DNA of 44,039 nucleotides from Actinomycetota bacterium (GTDB lineage: Bacteria > Actinomycetota > Acidimicrobiia > Acidimicrobiales > Ilumatobacteraceae). Location of the stretch: the NCBI GenBank assembly GCA_005788815.1, contig SYAZ01000069.1:1-44039 (forward strand). Direction: 5' to 3'. The notes beneath the pieces were generated by a model that saw only the letters and a list, made by a program, of their open reading frames with translations, made no database searches and was not told the DNA's origin. Of this stretch, positions 1 to 8,481 are shown in pieces (within the stretch, counting starts at the first letter, position 1; each line of letters starts with the position of its first letter). The position numbers and the translations under genes were made by a program.

Positions 1-30
1 CGCACCGGCCACTCTCCACTTCGCGCAACT

Positions 31-1710
31 GTGAAGATCTCATTTTCTGAACCAGCAAAAGATTTGATCTGCGAAACAGTTTCATCAGCACAAATCACCC
101 CTACTCACGTTTCGATCAATGACTTTGGCCTGACCGGCGACATTATTTTGCACTGGACTATCCCTGCTGCAATTGCTCAGGCCAAGTGGGTTGCCGATGC
201 CGACGATCCGACAATGGGCACCTTGGAAGTGAACATTCGTGTGGAAAAAGACAAGACGTCTGTTCGTCGTCGCAAAGCTGTGCAAATCATGTTTGACCGT
301 TCGGGAAGCATGAGCCGCCACTACATCAAGTGGGCACAACGCATTACTGAAGATCTCATTGCTTCACTCACCGACGAAGACCTCATTCATATCTTGACCT
401 TTGATAGTTCGATCGATGTGCTTGAAGCGACGAGCCATGGATTTGTTCCAGTCACTCGCACAGTGAAACAACAACTGCAAAAAGAACTTGCGATGATCAC
501 AGCACGTGGCGGTACAGATCTCACTGGTGCGATCACAACAAGCGGCGCTGCTCTTGCAACTCTCGCCGATCGAGACGATGACGCAGACATTGACCGTATT
601 GCTGTTCTCATCACCGATGGTGCATACGGTGACGAAGCAACCGCCGTGCATCATCGCGAAAAACATCTTGCTGGAGCACGCGTGATTGCCGTTGCAATCG
701 GGGAAAACGCCAACGGATTCTTGGAGACTTTGGCGGCCAATGGTGTGTGCACATACGTGTCATCTCCGGAGGGTCTCGCCGAGGCTTCTGCAAAAGTCAT
801 GAGCCGCGTTGCAACAGCTGCACACTCCAAAGCTCGCTTGGAAGCACAAGGATTAGCGAACCAAGCTCCAGCCCATGCTCCCGATATCTACCCAGAAACA
901 ATGGTGACGCTCAGCGGCCGTATGCCACGCCCACAATCAGGTGACGAAGTAGTTGTGAACGCTGATGGCGGACATGTCGTCACACTTCCCATCGCCATCA
1001 GCACCGACGGATCAGTCACAACCCGCTGGGCAAGCCAGCACATCAAATCTCTTGACTACCAGATGATGTCGGCGAATTTTTCCGGAGACGTTGTAACCGC
1101 TCGAGAAAAACTTGAAGCACTCATCGTGGAAATGTCTGTGAAATACAAAGTGTTGTCGAAGTACACCGCATGGCTTGCGATCGACCGCTCACGCACAACC
1201 GACCAAGTGATCGTGCGCAAGTTGGTTCAACCTGTCTACGACGTTTACGATTCACTTGCTAGCACGACCCTGTTCCACTCTGCGCTGCTTGTGGACCGCT
1301 CGTTCTCTGGCCGCCCAATGGTCGTGAACTCCATTGCACCAGAAAGTATGGACTCATTCTCCCACTCAAGCGGCTTCATTTCGTTCGAACGAAAACTGGG
1401 CCTCGACATGCTGAACACGTTGATTCCATACCTTCAGGCGATGCTGGAAACGTTGGCTAATGGCGGATCAATAGACCCCGACCAATGGACCGAACTGAAC
1501 GACGCAATCAACTACTGGTTAGGTGAAGTTGAACCAACGATGCTCGGGCTTCGAACATTCAACAAGATCAACAACCGAATTATGAAAGTTCAAGAGTCCG
1601 AACGGTCAACTGTGAAGGCTCAAGCGAAAGCTATGAGAGACCTCATTGCTGTCATCACTGAATCACAGAACGCAGCCGGTTCACGCAACCCATGGACCGA
1701 GGATTTCTAA
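31..1710 (+). CDS. VWA-domain protein with intact MIDAS (559 aa, possibly 5'-truncated)
   Basis: The protein carries a von Willebrand factor A domain from about residue 83 to 250. The metal-ion-dependent adhesion site is complete: D89-R-S91-G-S93, a GGTDLTGA segment near 158, and ITDGAYGD near 195. After the VWA domain there is a beta-rich stretch and then a segment like VKYKVLSKYTAWLAID. That segment resembles the post-VWA region of inter-alpha-trypsin-inhibitor-like (VIT/VWA) bacterial proteins, though no VIT domain is obvious at the N-terminus. No signal peptide or membrane helix is visible, so it is probably cytoplasmic; its ligand is unknown. The frame is open back to base 1 and the start used is a GTG at 31, so the true start may lie upstream of the window. 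It ends 11 bases from the convergent sdhB stop. Confidence 0.8.
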   Translation: MKISFSEPAKDLICETVSSAQITPTHVSINDFGLTGDIILHWTIPAAIAQAKWVADADDPTMGTLEVNIRVEKDKTSVRRRKAVQIMFDRSGSMSRHYIKWAQRITEDLIASLTDEDLIHILTFDSSIDVLEATSHGFVPVTRTVKQQLQKELAMITARGGTDLTGAITTSGAALATLADRDDDADIDRIAVLITDGAYGDEATAVHHREKHLAGARVIAVAIGENANGFLETLAANGVCTYVSSPEGLAEASAKVMSRVATAAHSKARLEAQGLANQAPAHAPDIYPETMVTLSGRMPRPQSGDEVVVNADGGHVVTLPIAISTDGSVTTRWASQHIKSLDYQMMSANFSGDVVTAREKLEALIVEMSVKYKVLSKYTAWLAIDRSRTTDQVIVRKLVQPVYDVYDSLASTTLFHSALLVDRSFSGRPMVVNSIAPESMDSFSHSSGFISFERKLGLDMLNTLIPYLQAMLETLANGGSIDPDQWTELNDAINYWLGEVEPTMLGLRTFNKINNRIMKVQESERSTVKAQAKAMRDLIAVITESQNAAGSRNPWTEDF

Positions 1711-1721
1711 AACGCCGGGAA

Positions 1722-2498
1722 TTAGCCGCGAGCCAAGTCCTTACGGTTTGAGAACTTGGCTTTGCGGTAGTCCTTGTGCATTAGCGCAATGACATCGATG
1801 CTGATCTCTTTCGGACATGCTGCTTCGCACTCACCGTGGTTGGTGCATGAACCAAAATGCTCATCCATCGTTTCCACCATGGCTTCAACGCGTGAGTAAC
1901 GCTCTGCTTGGCCTTGAGGCAAACGGTTGAGGTGAGCAATTTTGGCGCCAGTGAACAAGTTGGCCGCACCGTTTGGACAGGCAGCAACACACGCACCGCA
2001 ACCAATGCACTCTGCTGAGTCCATTGCAGCATCAGCAATCACTTTTGGAATTGGAATGAGGTTTGCGTCTGGCGCACCACCGGTATCTGCGGTGATGAAA
2101 CCACCAGATTCAATGATGCGGTCAAATGCAGAACGATCAACCATGAGGTCTTTAATCAACGGGAATGCGGACGCACGCCATGGCTCAACAGTGATGGTGT
2201 CATTGCTCTTGAACTGACGCATGTGCAACTGGCAAGCAGTGGTTCCACGTTGTGGACCGTGTGCCTGACCATCAATCATGAGTGAGCACGTGCCACAGAT
2301 GCCTTCACGGCAGTCGTGGTCAAACACAACAGCCTCTTTACCTTCGTGGACAAGTTTGTCGTTCAAGATGTCGAGCATCTCTAAGAACGAGGCTTCATCG
2401 GTGATCTCGTCGATGACGTGATTCTCAAAATTACCTTTGACATTTGGTCCGGCCTGACGCCAGATACGCAAAGTGATGTTCTTCAGATGATTACTCAC
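1722..2498 (-). CDS. sdhB: Succinate dehydrogenase iron-sulfur subunit
   Basis: This 258-aa protein transfers electrons from the flavoprotein to the membrane quinone site in succinate dehydrogenase. The N-terminal plant-type ferredoxin domain binds [2Fe-2S] through C63, C68 and C71 (CREGICGTC) and C89. The C-terminal domain has C164/C167/C170 with C174 ([12 protein letters not shown]) and C218/C224/C228 ([12 protein letters not shown]), as expected for the [4Fe-4S] and [3Fe-4S] clusters. The start codon overlaps the sdhA stop by 4 bases (ATGA), implying translational coupling. It is the last gene of the sdhC-sdhA-sdhB operon. The length matches the actinobacterial family that uses a single cytochrome b subunit. 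Confidence 0.95.
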   Translation of the reverse strand: MSNHLKNITLRIWRQAGPNVKGNFENHVIDEITDEASFLEMLDILNDKLVHEGKEAVVFDHDCREGICGTCSLMIDGQAHGPQRGTTACQLHMRQFKSNDTITVEPWRASAFPLIKDLMVDRSAFDRIIESGGFITADTGGAPDANLIPIPKVIADAAMDSAECIGCGACVAACPNGAANLFTGAKIAHLNRLPQGQAERYSRVEAMVETMDEHFGSCTNHGECEAACPKEISIDVIALMHKDYRKAKFSNRKDLARG

Positions 2499-4447
2499 TT
2501 GTAGCTCCTTGTGGCGAGGTGAACTTCTTCAAATTCAAGTTTTTCAACGTTGAGGTTTGGCTTCATCGGGTCGCCGCCCCACTCCCATGCAGAAACATGG
2601 CAGTAGTTGTCGTCGTCGCGAAGTGCTTCACCATCATCGGTCTGGTATTCAGCGCGGAAGTGACCGCCACAGCTTTCCTTACGGTCAAGAGCGTCGTGAC
2701 ACATCAACATTCCCAACTGGAAGAAGTCGTCGACTCGACCAGCCTTTTCAAGCGTTTGGTTCATGCTTTCGCCAGTACCCGTGACGCGCAGGTCCTTCTT
2801 GAACTCTTCGTACAACGCTGGAATTTCAGACAATGCCTTTTCAAGACCTTGTTCTGTGCGCTCCATACCGCAGTAATCCCAAATGATTTTTCCAAGTTCA
2901 CGATGGAAGAAGTCTGGAGACTTTGTTCCACCTGCAGCGAGGTAGCCATTGAAACGCAAACGCGCTGCTTCTTCTGCCGCTTTGAACTCTGGGTGATCGG
3001 TACCAGGGATTGCCTTGTTCAACATTGGAGCCAAGTAGTTACCAATTGTGTACGGCAACACGAAGTAGCCATCAGACAAACCTTGCATGAGTGCGGATGC
3101 GCCCAAACGGTTCGCACCGTGGTCAGAGAAGTTGGCTTCGCCGGCTGCATACAAACCTGGAATGTTTGTCATGAGTTCGTAGTCAACCCACAGGCCACCC
3201 ATTGTGTAATGGCTCGCTGGATAGATACGCATTGGCTGCTCATAAGGATTCTCGCCGGCGATGCGCTCATACATCTGGAACAAGTTTCCGTAACGCTCTT
3301 CAACAACTTCGCGACCAAGGCGCTGAATGGCTTCAGCAAAATCGAGGTACACGCCGTTTTTCTTTGGACCAACGCCAAGACCTTTATCCACTAAACGCTT
3401 TGCTGCACGCGATGAAATGTCGCGTGGAGCCAAGTTGCCAAACGATGGATACAAACGCTCAAGGTAGTAATCACGCTCGTTCTCAGGCACTTCATGTGCA
3501 GGGCGTGTCTCGTCTGGATTTGTTGGAACCCATACGCGACCATCGTTACGCAACGACTCTGACATCAAAGTCAACTTTGACTGGCTGTCATCGCTTTGCG
3601 GAATACATGTTGGGTGAATCTGTGTGTAGCAAGGGTTCGCAAACAACGCACCCTTACGATGCGCACGCCATGCTGCAGTGACGTTGCACGCCATTGCATT
3701 GGTTGACAAGAAGAAAGCGTTTCCGTATCCACCAGTTGCCAACACAACTGCATGAGCAGCATGTGATTGGAGTTCACCGGTCACAAGATCACGAACAACA
3801 ATGCCTGATGCATGTCCATCGATAACGACGATGTCAATCAATTCGGTGCGGTTGAACAAACGAATGCCACCAAGACCTACTTGACGCGAGAACTGCTGAT
3901 ATGCGCCCAACAAAAGCTGTTGCCCAGTTTGACCGCGTGCATAGAACGTGCGACTTACTTGAGCACCACCGAATGAACGGTTGTCTAACAAACCGCCGTA
4001 TTCACGGGCAAAAGGAACACCTTGGGCCACCATTTGGTCAATGATGTCGATGCTGTTTTCAGCAAGACGATGCACGTTTGCTTCACGTGCGCGAAAGTCG
4101 CCACCTTTGACTGTGTCGTAGAACAACCGATGAATGCTGTCGCCGTCACCCTTGTAGTTCTTTGCACCGTTGATACCGCCCTGGGCAGCAATGGAGTGCG
4201 CACGACGTGCTGAGTCATGAAATGTAAATGCGTCGACTTGGTATCCGAGTTCGGCAAGTGTTGCTGCAGCTGAAGCACCGGCAAGACCGGTACCCACCAC
4301 AATGACTTTGAACTTGCGCTTGTTGTTGGGGTTCACCAACTTCATGTTGTCTTTGTAGCTATTCCATTTGTCGGCCATCGGGCCAGCAGGAATTTTGCTA
4401 TCGAGTTGAACTGTGTTTTTTGCTAGGAGATTATCTGTGAGGCTCAT
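2495..4447 (-). CDS. sdhA: Succinate dehydrogenase flavoprotein subunit
   Basis: This 650-aa FAD enzyme oxidises succinate to fumarate in the TCA cycle. The dinucleotide-binding glycine motif is at residues 52-57 (GTGLAG), and the flavinylation histidine is H84 in [11 protein letters not shown]. The substrate-binding PASHYTMGG segment and the late [14 protein letters not shown] segment are present. The C-terminal tail, rich in acidic and aromatic residues (WEWGGDP), is typical of the SdhA type that pairs with a one-subunit diheme cytochrome b. It lies between sdhC (28-base gap) and sdhB (4-base overlap). Reverse activity as fumarate reductase cannot be excluded from sequence. Confidence 0.95.
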   Translation of the reverse strand: MSLTDNLLAKNTVQLDSKIPAGPMADKWNSYKDNMKLVNPNNKRKFKVIVVGTGLAGASAAATLAELGYQVDAFTFHDSARRAHSIAAQGGINGAKNYKGDGDSIHRLFYDTVKGGDFRAREANVHRLAENSIDIIDQMVAQGVPFAREYGGLLDNRSFGGAQVSRTFYARGQTGQQLLLGAYQQFSRQVGLGGIRLFNRTELIDIVVIDGHASGIVVRDLVTGELQSHAAHAVVLATGGYGNAFFLSTNAMACNVTAAWRAHRKGALFANPCYTQIHPTCIPQSDDSQSKLTLMSESLRNDGRVWVPTNPDETRPAHEVPENERDYYLERLYPSFGNLAPRDISSRAAKRLVDKGLGVGPKKNGVYLDFAEAIQRLGREVVEERYGNLFQMYERIAGENPYEQPMRIYPASHYTMGGLWVDYELMTNIPGLYAAGEANFSDHGANRLGASALMQGLSDGYFVLPYTIGNYLAPMLNKAIPGTDHPEFKAAEEAARLRFNGYLAAGGTKSPDFFHRELGKIIWDYCGMERTEQGLEKALSEIPALYEEFKKDLRVTGTGESMNQTLEKAGRVDDFFQLGMLMCHDALDRKESCGGHFRAEYQTDDGEALRDDDNYCHVSAWEWGGDPMKPNLNVEKLEFEEVHLATRSYK

Positions 4448-4475
4448 GGGGTTCTTCTTTCTTCAGAGCGATGGG

Positions 4476-5255
4476 TCAGCCGACAACGCCGGCCATGACG
4501 GCGATAGGGAATGAAACGTTTCCGACAACAACGATTGCGGCAAAGCCTGTGGCAAATGCGCGACGCCATGTGTTGAAGCGAGGGTTATTCCAACCAAACG
4601 ATTGGAAAATGCTCCACGCGCCATGGAACAAGTGAATGCCCAACAACACGTTTGCAAACACATAGAACAACGCAACAGGTGTGCGCTGAAATGAGTACAC
4701 AATGCTGGCGTACACCGCTTTTACAGGTTCGTCATCACCGGGATGAGCAATCATTTTTCCGACCTCAGAGTTCACGACTCCAAATGTCAAGTCTGCAAGG
4801 TGCCATACAAGAAAAGCCAGGATCACTAATCCAGACATGCGCATTGTGCGACTCGCAAAGTTCGCAATCTGATAGTCACGCTTGCTCTGGTATTTCACTG
4901 GTCGTGCATGACGGTTCATGACGGTGAGTGAATAGGCAGCATGAAGGTGCAAGAACAACATCGTGATGAGCCCACCACGAAGAATCCACAAGACCCATCC
5001 CTTTGGTGCCAGTGGGTACAAAAGTGTTTGTAAAAAGTGCGCGTAGTGATCGAGGTCTGCAGCACCTGCGTACATCTTCAGGTTTCCGATCATATGGAAA
5101 AGAACAAAGCCCATCATCGCGATGCCGGTGGCACCCATGACGTACTTCTTGCCCACTGCAGTGGAATACAAGTCAAGAAGGAACGGGCGACGTTTCTTCT
5201 TGGCAGTAGCGGTCCCTGTGACGGGGCCTCTCTGGCTCGTAACTATCTGTGCCAT
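4476..5255 (-). CDS. sdhC: Succinate dehydrogenase cytochrome b subunit (single membrane anchor)
   Basis: This 259-aa membrane protein anchors SdhAB and carries quinone chemistry through two b hemes. Five hydrophobic helices are visible at roughly 38-58, 87-112, 140-160, 190-213 and 235-257. Candidate heme-ligand histidines lie inside or at the edge of helices (H54, H103/H105, H152, H208). This matches the Bacillus/actinobacterial type with one fused anchor rather than separate SdhC and SdhD. I chose the ATG at 5255 because AAGGAG lies 7 bases upstream; the longer frame to 5345 has an unlikely N-terminus. It is the promoter-proximal gene of sdhCAB. Confidence 0.92.
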   Translation of the reverse strand: MAQIVTSQRGPVTGTATAKKKRRPFLLDLYSTAVGKKYVMGATGIAMMGFVLFHMIGNLKMYAGAADLDHYAHFLQTLLYPLAPKGWVLWILRGGLITMLFLHLHAAYSLTVMNRHARPVKYQSKRDYQIANFASRTMRMSGLVILAFLVWHLADLTFGVVNSEVGKMIAHPGDDEPVKAVYASIVYSFQRTPVALFYVFANVLLGIHLFHGAWSIFQSFGWNNPRFNTWRRAFATGFAAIVVVGNVSFPIAVMAGVVG

Positions 5256-5551
5256 ATTTGGACTCCTTGCCGACTGGGCCACGCAGTGGTGCAATCGCAC
5301 TTGAAACGGTACCCCCCAAGCCCCCCAAGACACCAACTTGACCATTTCGCAGCTCCGTGCCTTTTTTCACTTCCCGCAATGTTCCATCCAGGGCAGGGAT
5401 GTTTGTCGCCAGAAGTCAGTGGTTCTGCCATCCGTCGAATACGCCTGCGTCTGCCACAGAGTCGGGCGTCATGGCCAGCCGTTTGTGTATCCCCCACTCG
5501 CGTTCGAAAAGTTCTCGCGCAGTTCTCGGAAACTTTCGGCAGACTAGAAAC
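5256..5551. promoter_or_regulatory. Divergent intergenic region between sdhC and the SCP2-like gene
   Basis: These 296 bases separate two divergent genes and must hold both promoters. A perfect tandem 9-base repeat, CCCCCCAAG, lies at 5312-5320 and 5321-5329, and a small GTGC/GCAC dyad lies nearer sdhC. Toward the plus-strand gene there is a near-duplicated AGTTCTCG about 5508-5530. Frames crossing this stretch have no recognisable protein character, so I call no gene. I cannot place the promoters with confidence. Confidence 0.45.
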
Positions 5552-5941
5552 ATGCGATATCTCAGTCTTGAATGGATAGAGGCCATGCAGTCGCTTGTAG
5601 GCGCAAGCGAATCGATGCAGGCCGCAGCACAGACTCACGAAATCGGAATCACTCAAGTTGTCAACGATGGGCCAGAAGGCACTGTCATGTATCACTTGCA
5701 GGTAGGTAATGGTGTTGCCACTTTTGGCGCTGGACCCGCATCAGTTGAACATGTGCGCATGGAACAATCATGGGAAACTGCAGTTGCAGTTGCAACTGAA
5801 CAAGTCGCAGCACAAGAAGTTTTTATTAAGGGTCAGGTTCGCATCGGCGGCGACTCACAGCGCATCATGGATTCGCTCCCCGTCTTTGCTGCACTGGATG
5901 CGGCGTTCGCTTCGGTGCGATCCGAAACTGTGTACGAATAG
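5552..5941 (+). CDS. SCP2 sterol-carrier-like domain protein
   Basis: This 129-aa soluble protein starts MRYLSLEWIEAM. It fits the SCP2 fold: a short N-terminal helix, a sheet carrying VVNDGPEGTVMYHLQVGNG, then amphipathic helices with a repeated VATEQVAAQEVFIKGQVRIGGD segment. Proteins of this family bind lipids or fatty acyl groups, and in actinobacteria single-domain copies are common beside lipid-degradation genes. I chose the ATG at 5552 because upstream frame sequence is not protein-like; no strong Shine-Dalgarno is present. The ligand is unknown. It is transcribed alone, divergent from sdhC. Confidence 0.65.
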   Translation: MRYLSLEWIEAMQSLVGASESMQAAAQTHEIGITQVVNDGPEGTVMYHLQVGNGVATFGAGPASVEHVRMEQSWETAVAVATEQVAAQEVFIKGQVRIGGDSQRIMDSLPVFAALDAAFASVRSETVYE

Positions 5942-5944
5942 TTC

Positions 5945-6139
5945 TTACAGAGAACGTGCGGTGCTTGGGGCAGAACCGCGAGCCGCATCTTCGTTCGAGC
6001 CAAATTGTGCTGACACGATTCCCAAAGTGACCGCTGCCAACAACACAATCACTAGACCAACCAGAGCACGACCTGCACTCAGGCGTGGCACGGCTGAATG
6101 ACTCTGCCGATCGTTGCTGGTGTGGGTAATGGTGGTCAT
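5945..6139 (-). CDS. Small single-span membrane protein behind an Rrf2-type operator
   Basis: This 64-aa protein has a polar N-terminus (MTTITHTSNDRQSH), one membrane helix (ALVGLVIVLLAAVTLGIVSA) and a short polar tail. I do not recognise a family. The ATG at 6139 has AGGA about 10 bases upstream; a longer frame to 6199 would run through the promoter and is not preferred. Its own sigma-70-like promoter and an IscR-like operator lie just upstream, which suggests control by iron-sulfur status or redox. It stops 3 bases beyond the convergent SCP2-like gene. Confidence 0.6.
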   Translation of the reverse strand: MTTITHTSNDRQSHSAVPRLSAGRALVGLVIVLLAAVTLGIVSAQFGSNEDAARGSAPSTARSL

Positions 6140-6154
6140 TTCTGGATTCCTGAT

Positions 6155-6179
6155 AATTCCGAGTGATTTAGTCAGGTAT
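6155..6179 (-). promoter_or_regulatory. Rrf2/IscR-type operator overlapping a sigma-70-like promoter
   Basis: Read on the minus strand, the site begins ATACCTGACTAAATC and ends ACTCGGAATT, a 25-base imperfect dyad. The left half matches the IscR type-1 pattern ATA-x-x-YGACT closely. The right half ACTCGG-AATT resembles the right half of known iscR sites. A promoter fits just upstream: -35 TTGCTA at 6201-6206, an 18-base spacer and -10 TAGATA at 6177-6182. The operator therefore covers the -10 edge and the start site, a repressor position. The regulator gene is not in the window. Confidence 0.6.
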
Positions 6180-6215
6180 CTAATCAGAACCAGTGCCAAT
6201 TAGCAACTTCGGGGT

Positions 6216-6722
6216 CTACCCCTGGCGGAAATAGGGATTTTCGGGCTGCAGCATGGCTGCAATGGCAGCGTCCATGTCAGGGGCACTGGAGCGCGCCATA
6301 GCGAGCGCAGAGAGCGTCGCATCCCGATTATTGGCAAAGACTGCTTCCTCGTCGTTTGCGGCCGGATTGACCCATACAGCAGCAATGAGGACATACGACT
6401 CTGAGACCGGCGGGATATGCCCATCGATGTGCGCTTGGCCCACCCCGGCTGCCACTCCTGCCTGCGCAGCCCCCCACGTGAGAGACCCGTGAGTGTCATT
6501 TTCAATGGCGGCCTTATTCACCAACAGCGTGAACGGAAGTATCGGGACTCCTGGTTTGGCAACAGCCACAAACGGCACATGGCCCGCACGTGGTGTGGCA
6601 AGTGCAGTTGCCCACGCAGTGCCGACTGGGCCATTACGGACACCCATCACTGTGTTGATGTGAGCTGCGTTGACGCCTTCGCCAACAAAACCCTCACCAA
6701 TAAAAATGCGTTGATCACTCAT
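6216..6722 (-). CDS. Formaldehyde-activating enzyme (Fae)-like protein
   Basis: This 168-aa protein matches Fae across its length: IGEGFVGEGVNAAHINTVMG, GPVGTAWATALA, GHVPFVAVAKPGVPILPFTLLVNKA, and a C-terminal VWVNPAANDEEAVFANNRDATLSALAMA. H21 in NAAHI aligns with the catalytic histidine of Fae, which condenses formaldehyde with tetrahydromethanopterin in methylotrophs. That cofactor is not expected in most actinobacteria, so the carrier or substrate may differ. The start overlaps the stop of the upstream 2OG-oxygenase gene by 4 bases, implying co-translation. Family membership is clear; the reaction is inferred. Confidence 0.8.
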   Translation of the reverse strand: MSDQRIFIGEGFVGEGVNAAHINTVMGVRNGPVGTAWATALATPRAGHVPFVAVAKPGVPILPFTLLVNKAAIENDTHGSLTWGAAQAGVAAGVGQAHIDGHIPPVSESYVLIAAVWVNPAANDEEAVFANNRDATLSALAMARSSAPDMDAAIAAMLQPENPYFRQG

Positions 6723-7432
6723 GCGGGCAACCTTCCATAGCGACCAAGTTTCAATTCAGTGTTTGAATCTGTGCCGGGTTTCGTGTCGTATGCCAACAAA
6801 GCAACATGACGTGCGACATCACCATGCACTTTCGACACGCGGTGATAACTCCATCGACCATTAAATACCATCAAAGTTCCTGGCGTCATTGGTTCAATTC
6901 GTACAAGGTCGTCGCGCTCACCACTACGAATGGCGGCAACTGTTTCTGCGTTGTCATTACCCATGGACCGAATGCGTGGCACGTTTTCAAAATGACCACC
7001 TTCAAGCGATGGTTGCAATGCAATGGAGACAACAAAATCAGTTTGGTCAAAGTGCCAACCCAGTTCATGACCATCTCGCATCACCGCCAAGTTCAATGCA
7101 CCAAACGGATCGGCATATCGATACAACTGTTTTTCTCCGAGAACGCGAGCCACAAACTCCATTAACGGTTCCCATTCGTACAGTGCACGAATGACACTGT
7201 CTTTGGGGAATTGGTCGTATGCGACTACGTCAAGATTGGCATTCACCGTGGTGTGATACGCCACCTGCGCCAACTCATCGCACTCGGCAACTAAACCAGG
7301 TAATGCAGATTCTTTAATGAATCCCGGCAACACAACAATGTTTTCATCAACAAAAGCTTGGTTCAATTGCGATGTTAAGGCGTTGTCGTTCATTGGCCAC
7401 CGGTCAGTGTCGACCAGTGACGCAACGTTCAT
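6719..7432 (-). CDS. Fe(II)/2-oxoglutarate-dependent dioxygenase
   Basis: This 237-aa protein has a double-stranded beta-helix oxygenase core. The metal triad is visible as H127-F-D129 in LGWHFDQTDF and H197 in WSYHRVSKV. R208, 11 residues after the distal histidine, is placed to bind the 2-oxoglutarate carboxylate. The overall pattern (GALNLAVMRDGHELGWHFDQ, GGHFENVPRIRSM) resembles the HalD/ArpA-like group, which hydroxylates or halogenates small amino compounds. Whether it halogenates is doubtful because the Asp ligand is retained. The start overlaps the mdh stop by one base (TAATG) and the stop overlaps the Fae-like start by four. The substrate is unknown; oxidative demethylation is attractive because of the Fae-like neighbour. 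Confidence 0.78.
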   Translation of the reverse strand: MNVASLVDTDRWPMNDNALTSQLNQAFVDENIVVLPGFIKESALPGLVAECDELAQVAYHTTVNANLDVVAYDQFPKDSVIRALYEWEPLMEFVARVLGEKQLYRYADPFGALNLAVMRDGHELGWHFDQTDFVVSIALQPSLEGGHFENVPRIRSMGNDNAETVAAIRSGERDDLVRIEPMTPGTLMVFNGRWSYHRVSKVHGDVARHVALLAYDTKPGTDSNTELKLGRYGRLPA

Positions 7433-8418
7433 TAGATAAGACCCAGTTTCTTTACTTCGTCACGTTCTTCAACAAGTTCAGCAACTGAAGCGTCGATGCG
7501 GGCGCGACTGAACTCGTCAATCTCGAGACCTTGCACAATGCTGTACTTGCCGTCTTTACATACACATGGGAACGACGAGATGATTCCTTCAGGAACTCCG
7601 TAACTACCGTCAGATGGAATCGCCATGGATACCCAGTCGCCTTCGGCTGTTCCGAGTGCCCATGAGTGCATGTGGTCGATAGCAGCGTTTGCGGCTGATG
7701 CAGCGGACGATAATCCACGAGCCTTGATGATGGCAGCGCCACGCTTTGCAACGGTTGGAATGAAATCATTCTCTAACCACGCCTGATCGTTGATGAGCGC
7801 TGCTGCGCTTTTTCCGTTTACTTCACAATGAAAGAGATCGGGGTACTGGGTGCTTGAGTGATTACCCCAGATGGTCATCTTCTTAATTGCAGTAACAGGC
7901 TCTCCGACTTTGGCAGCCAATTGACTAACGGCACGGTTGTGGTCGAGACGAGTCATTGCTGTGAATCGGCCCGGGTCGATGCCCTTGGCATTGTTCATTG
8001 CGATCAACGCGTTTGTGTTTGCTGGGTTGCCAACAACAAGAACTTTGATGTCTTTCTTTGCAGCCGCTGCAATGGCCTGACCTTGTGGTTTGAAGATCCC
8101 ACCGTTTGCGCTCAACAAGTCGCCGCGCTCCATGCCGTCTTTACGTGGCATTGCACCAACAAGGAATGCTGCGTCTGCATCACCGAATGCAACTTCGGCA
8201 TTGTCTGTGCATTCGACACCTGCAAGCAATGGAAACGCGCAGTCATCGAGTTCCATGCGCACGCCTTCAAGCGCACCGAGCGCTGGAGTGATTTCGAGCA
8301 ATTGCAAAATCACTGGAGTGTCAGGACCAAAGACGGCACCAGAGGCAATTCGGAAAAGGAGGCTGTAACCGATTTGGCCAGCAGCTCCGGTAACAGCGAT
8401 ACGAACGGGAGTTTTCAT
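7432..8418 (-). CDS. mdh: Malate dehydrogenase
   Basis: This NAD-dependent enzyme of 328 aa interconverts malate and oxaloacetate in the TCA cycle. It begins [20 protein letters not shown], with the dinucleotide-binding GAAGQIG loop. TRLDHNRA and [12 protein letters not shown] supply the catalytic Asp-His pair of the cytosolic-type (YjaM/MDH2-like) family found in actinobacteria. A GTG at 8436 gives six extra residues, but the family N-terminus favours the ATG at 8418. It heads an overlapping three-gene cluster with a 2OG oxygenase and an Fae-like protein. Confidence 0.93.
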   Translation of the reverse strand: MKTPVRIAVTGAAGQIGYSLLFRIASGAVFGPDTPVILQLLEITPALGALEGVRMELDDCAFPLLAGVECTDNAEVAFGDADAAFLVGAMPRKDGMERGDLLSANGGIFKPQGQAIAAAAKKDIKVLVVGNPANTNALIAMNNAKGIDPGRFTAMTRLDHNRAVSQLAAKVGEPVTAIKKMTIWGNHSSTQYPDLFHCEVNGKSAAALINDQAWLENDFIPTVAKRGAAIIKARGLSSAASAANAAIDHMHSWALGTAEGDWVSMAIPSDGSYGVPEGIISSFPCVCKDGKYSIVQGLEIDEFSRARIDASVAELVEERDEVKKLGLI

Positions 8419-8481
8419 GCCTCTAAGCGTAGGCACTCACGACCGTGGAATCCCAATGCTGGGAGACCGAAAAGCGGCTTT

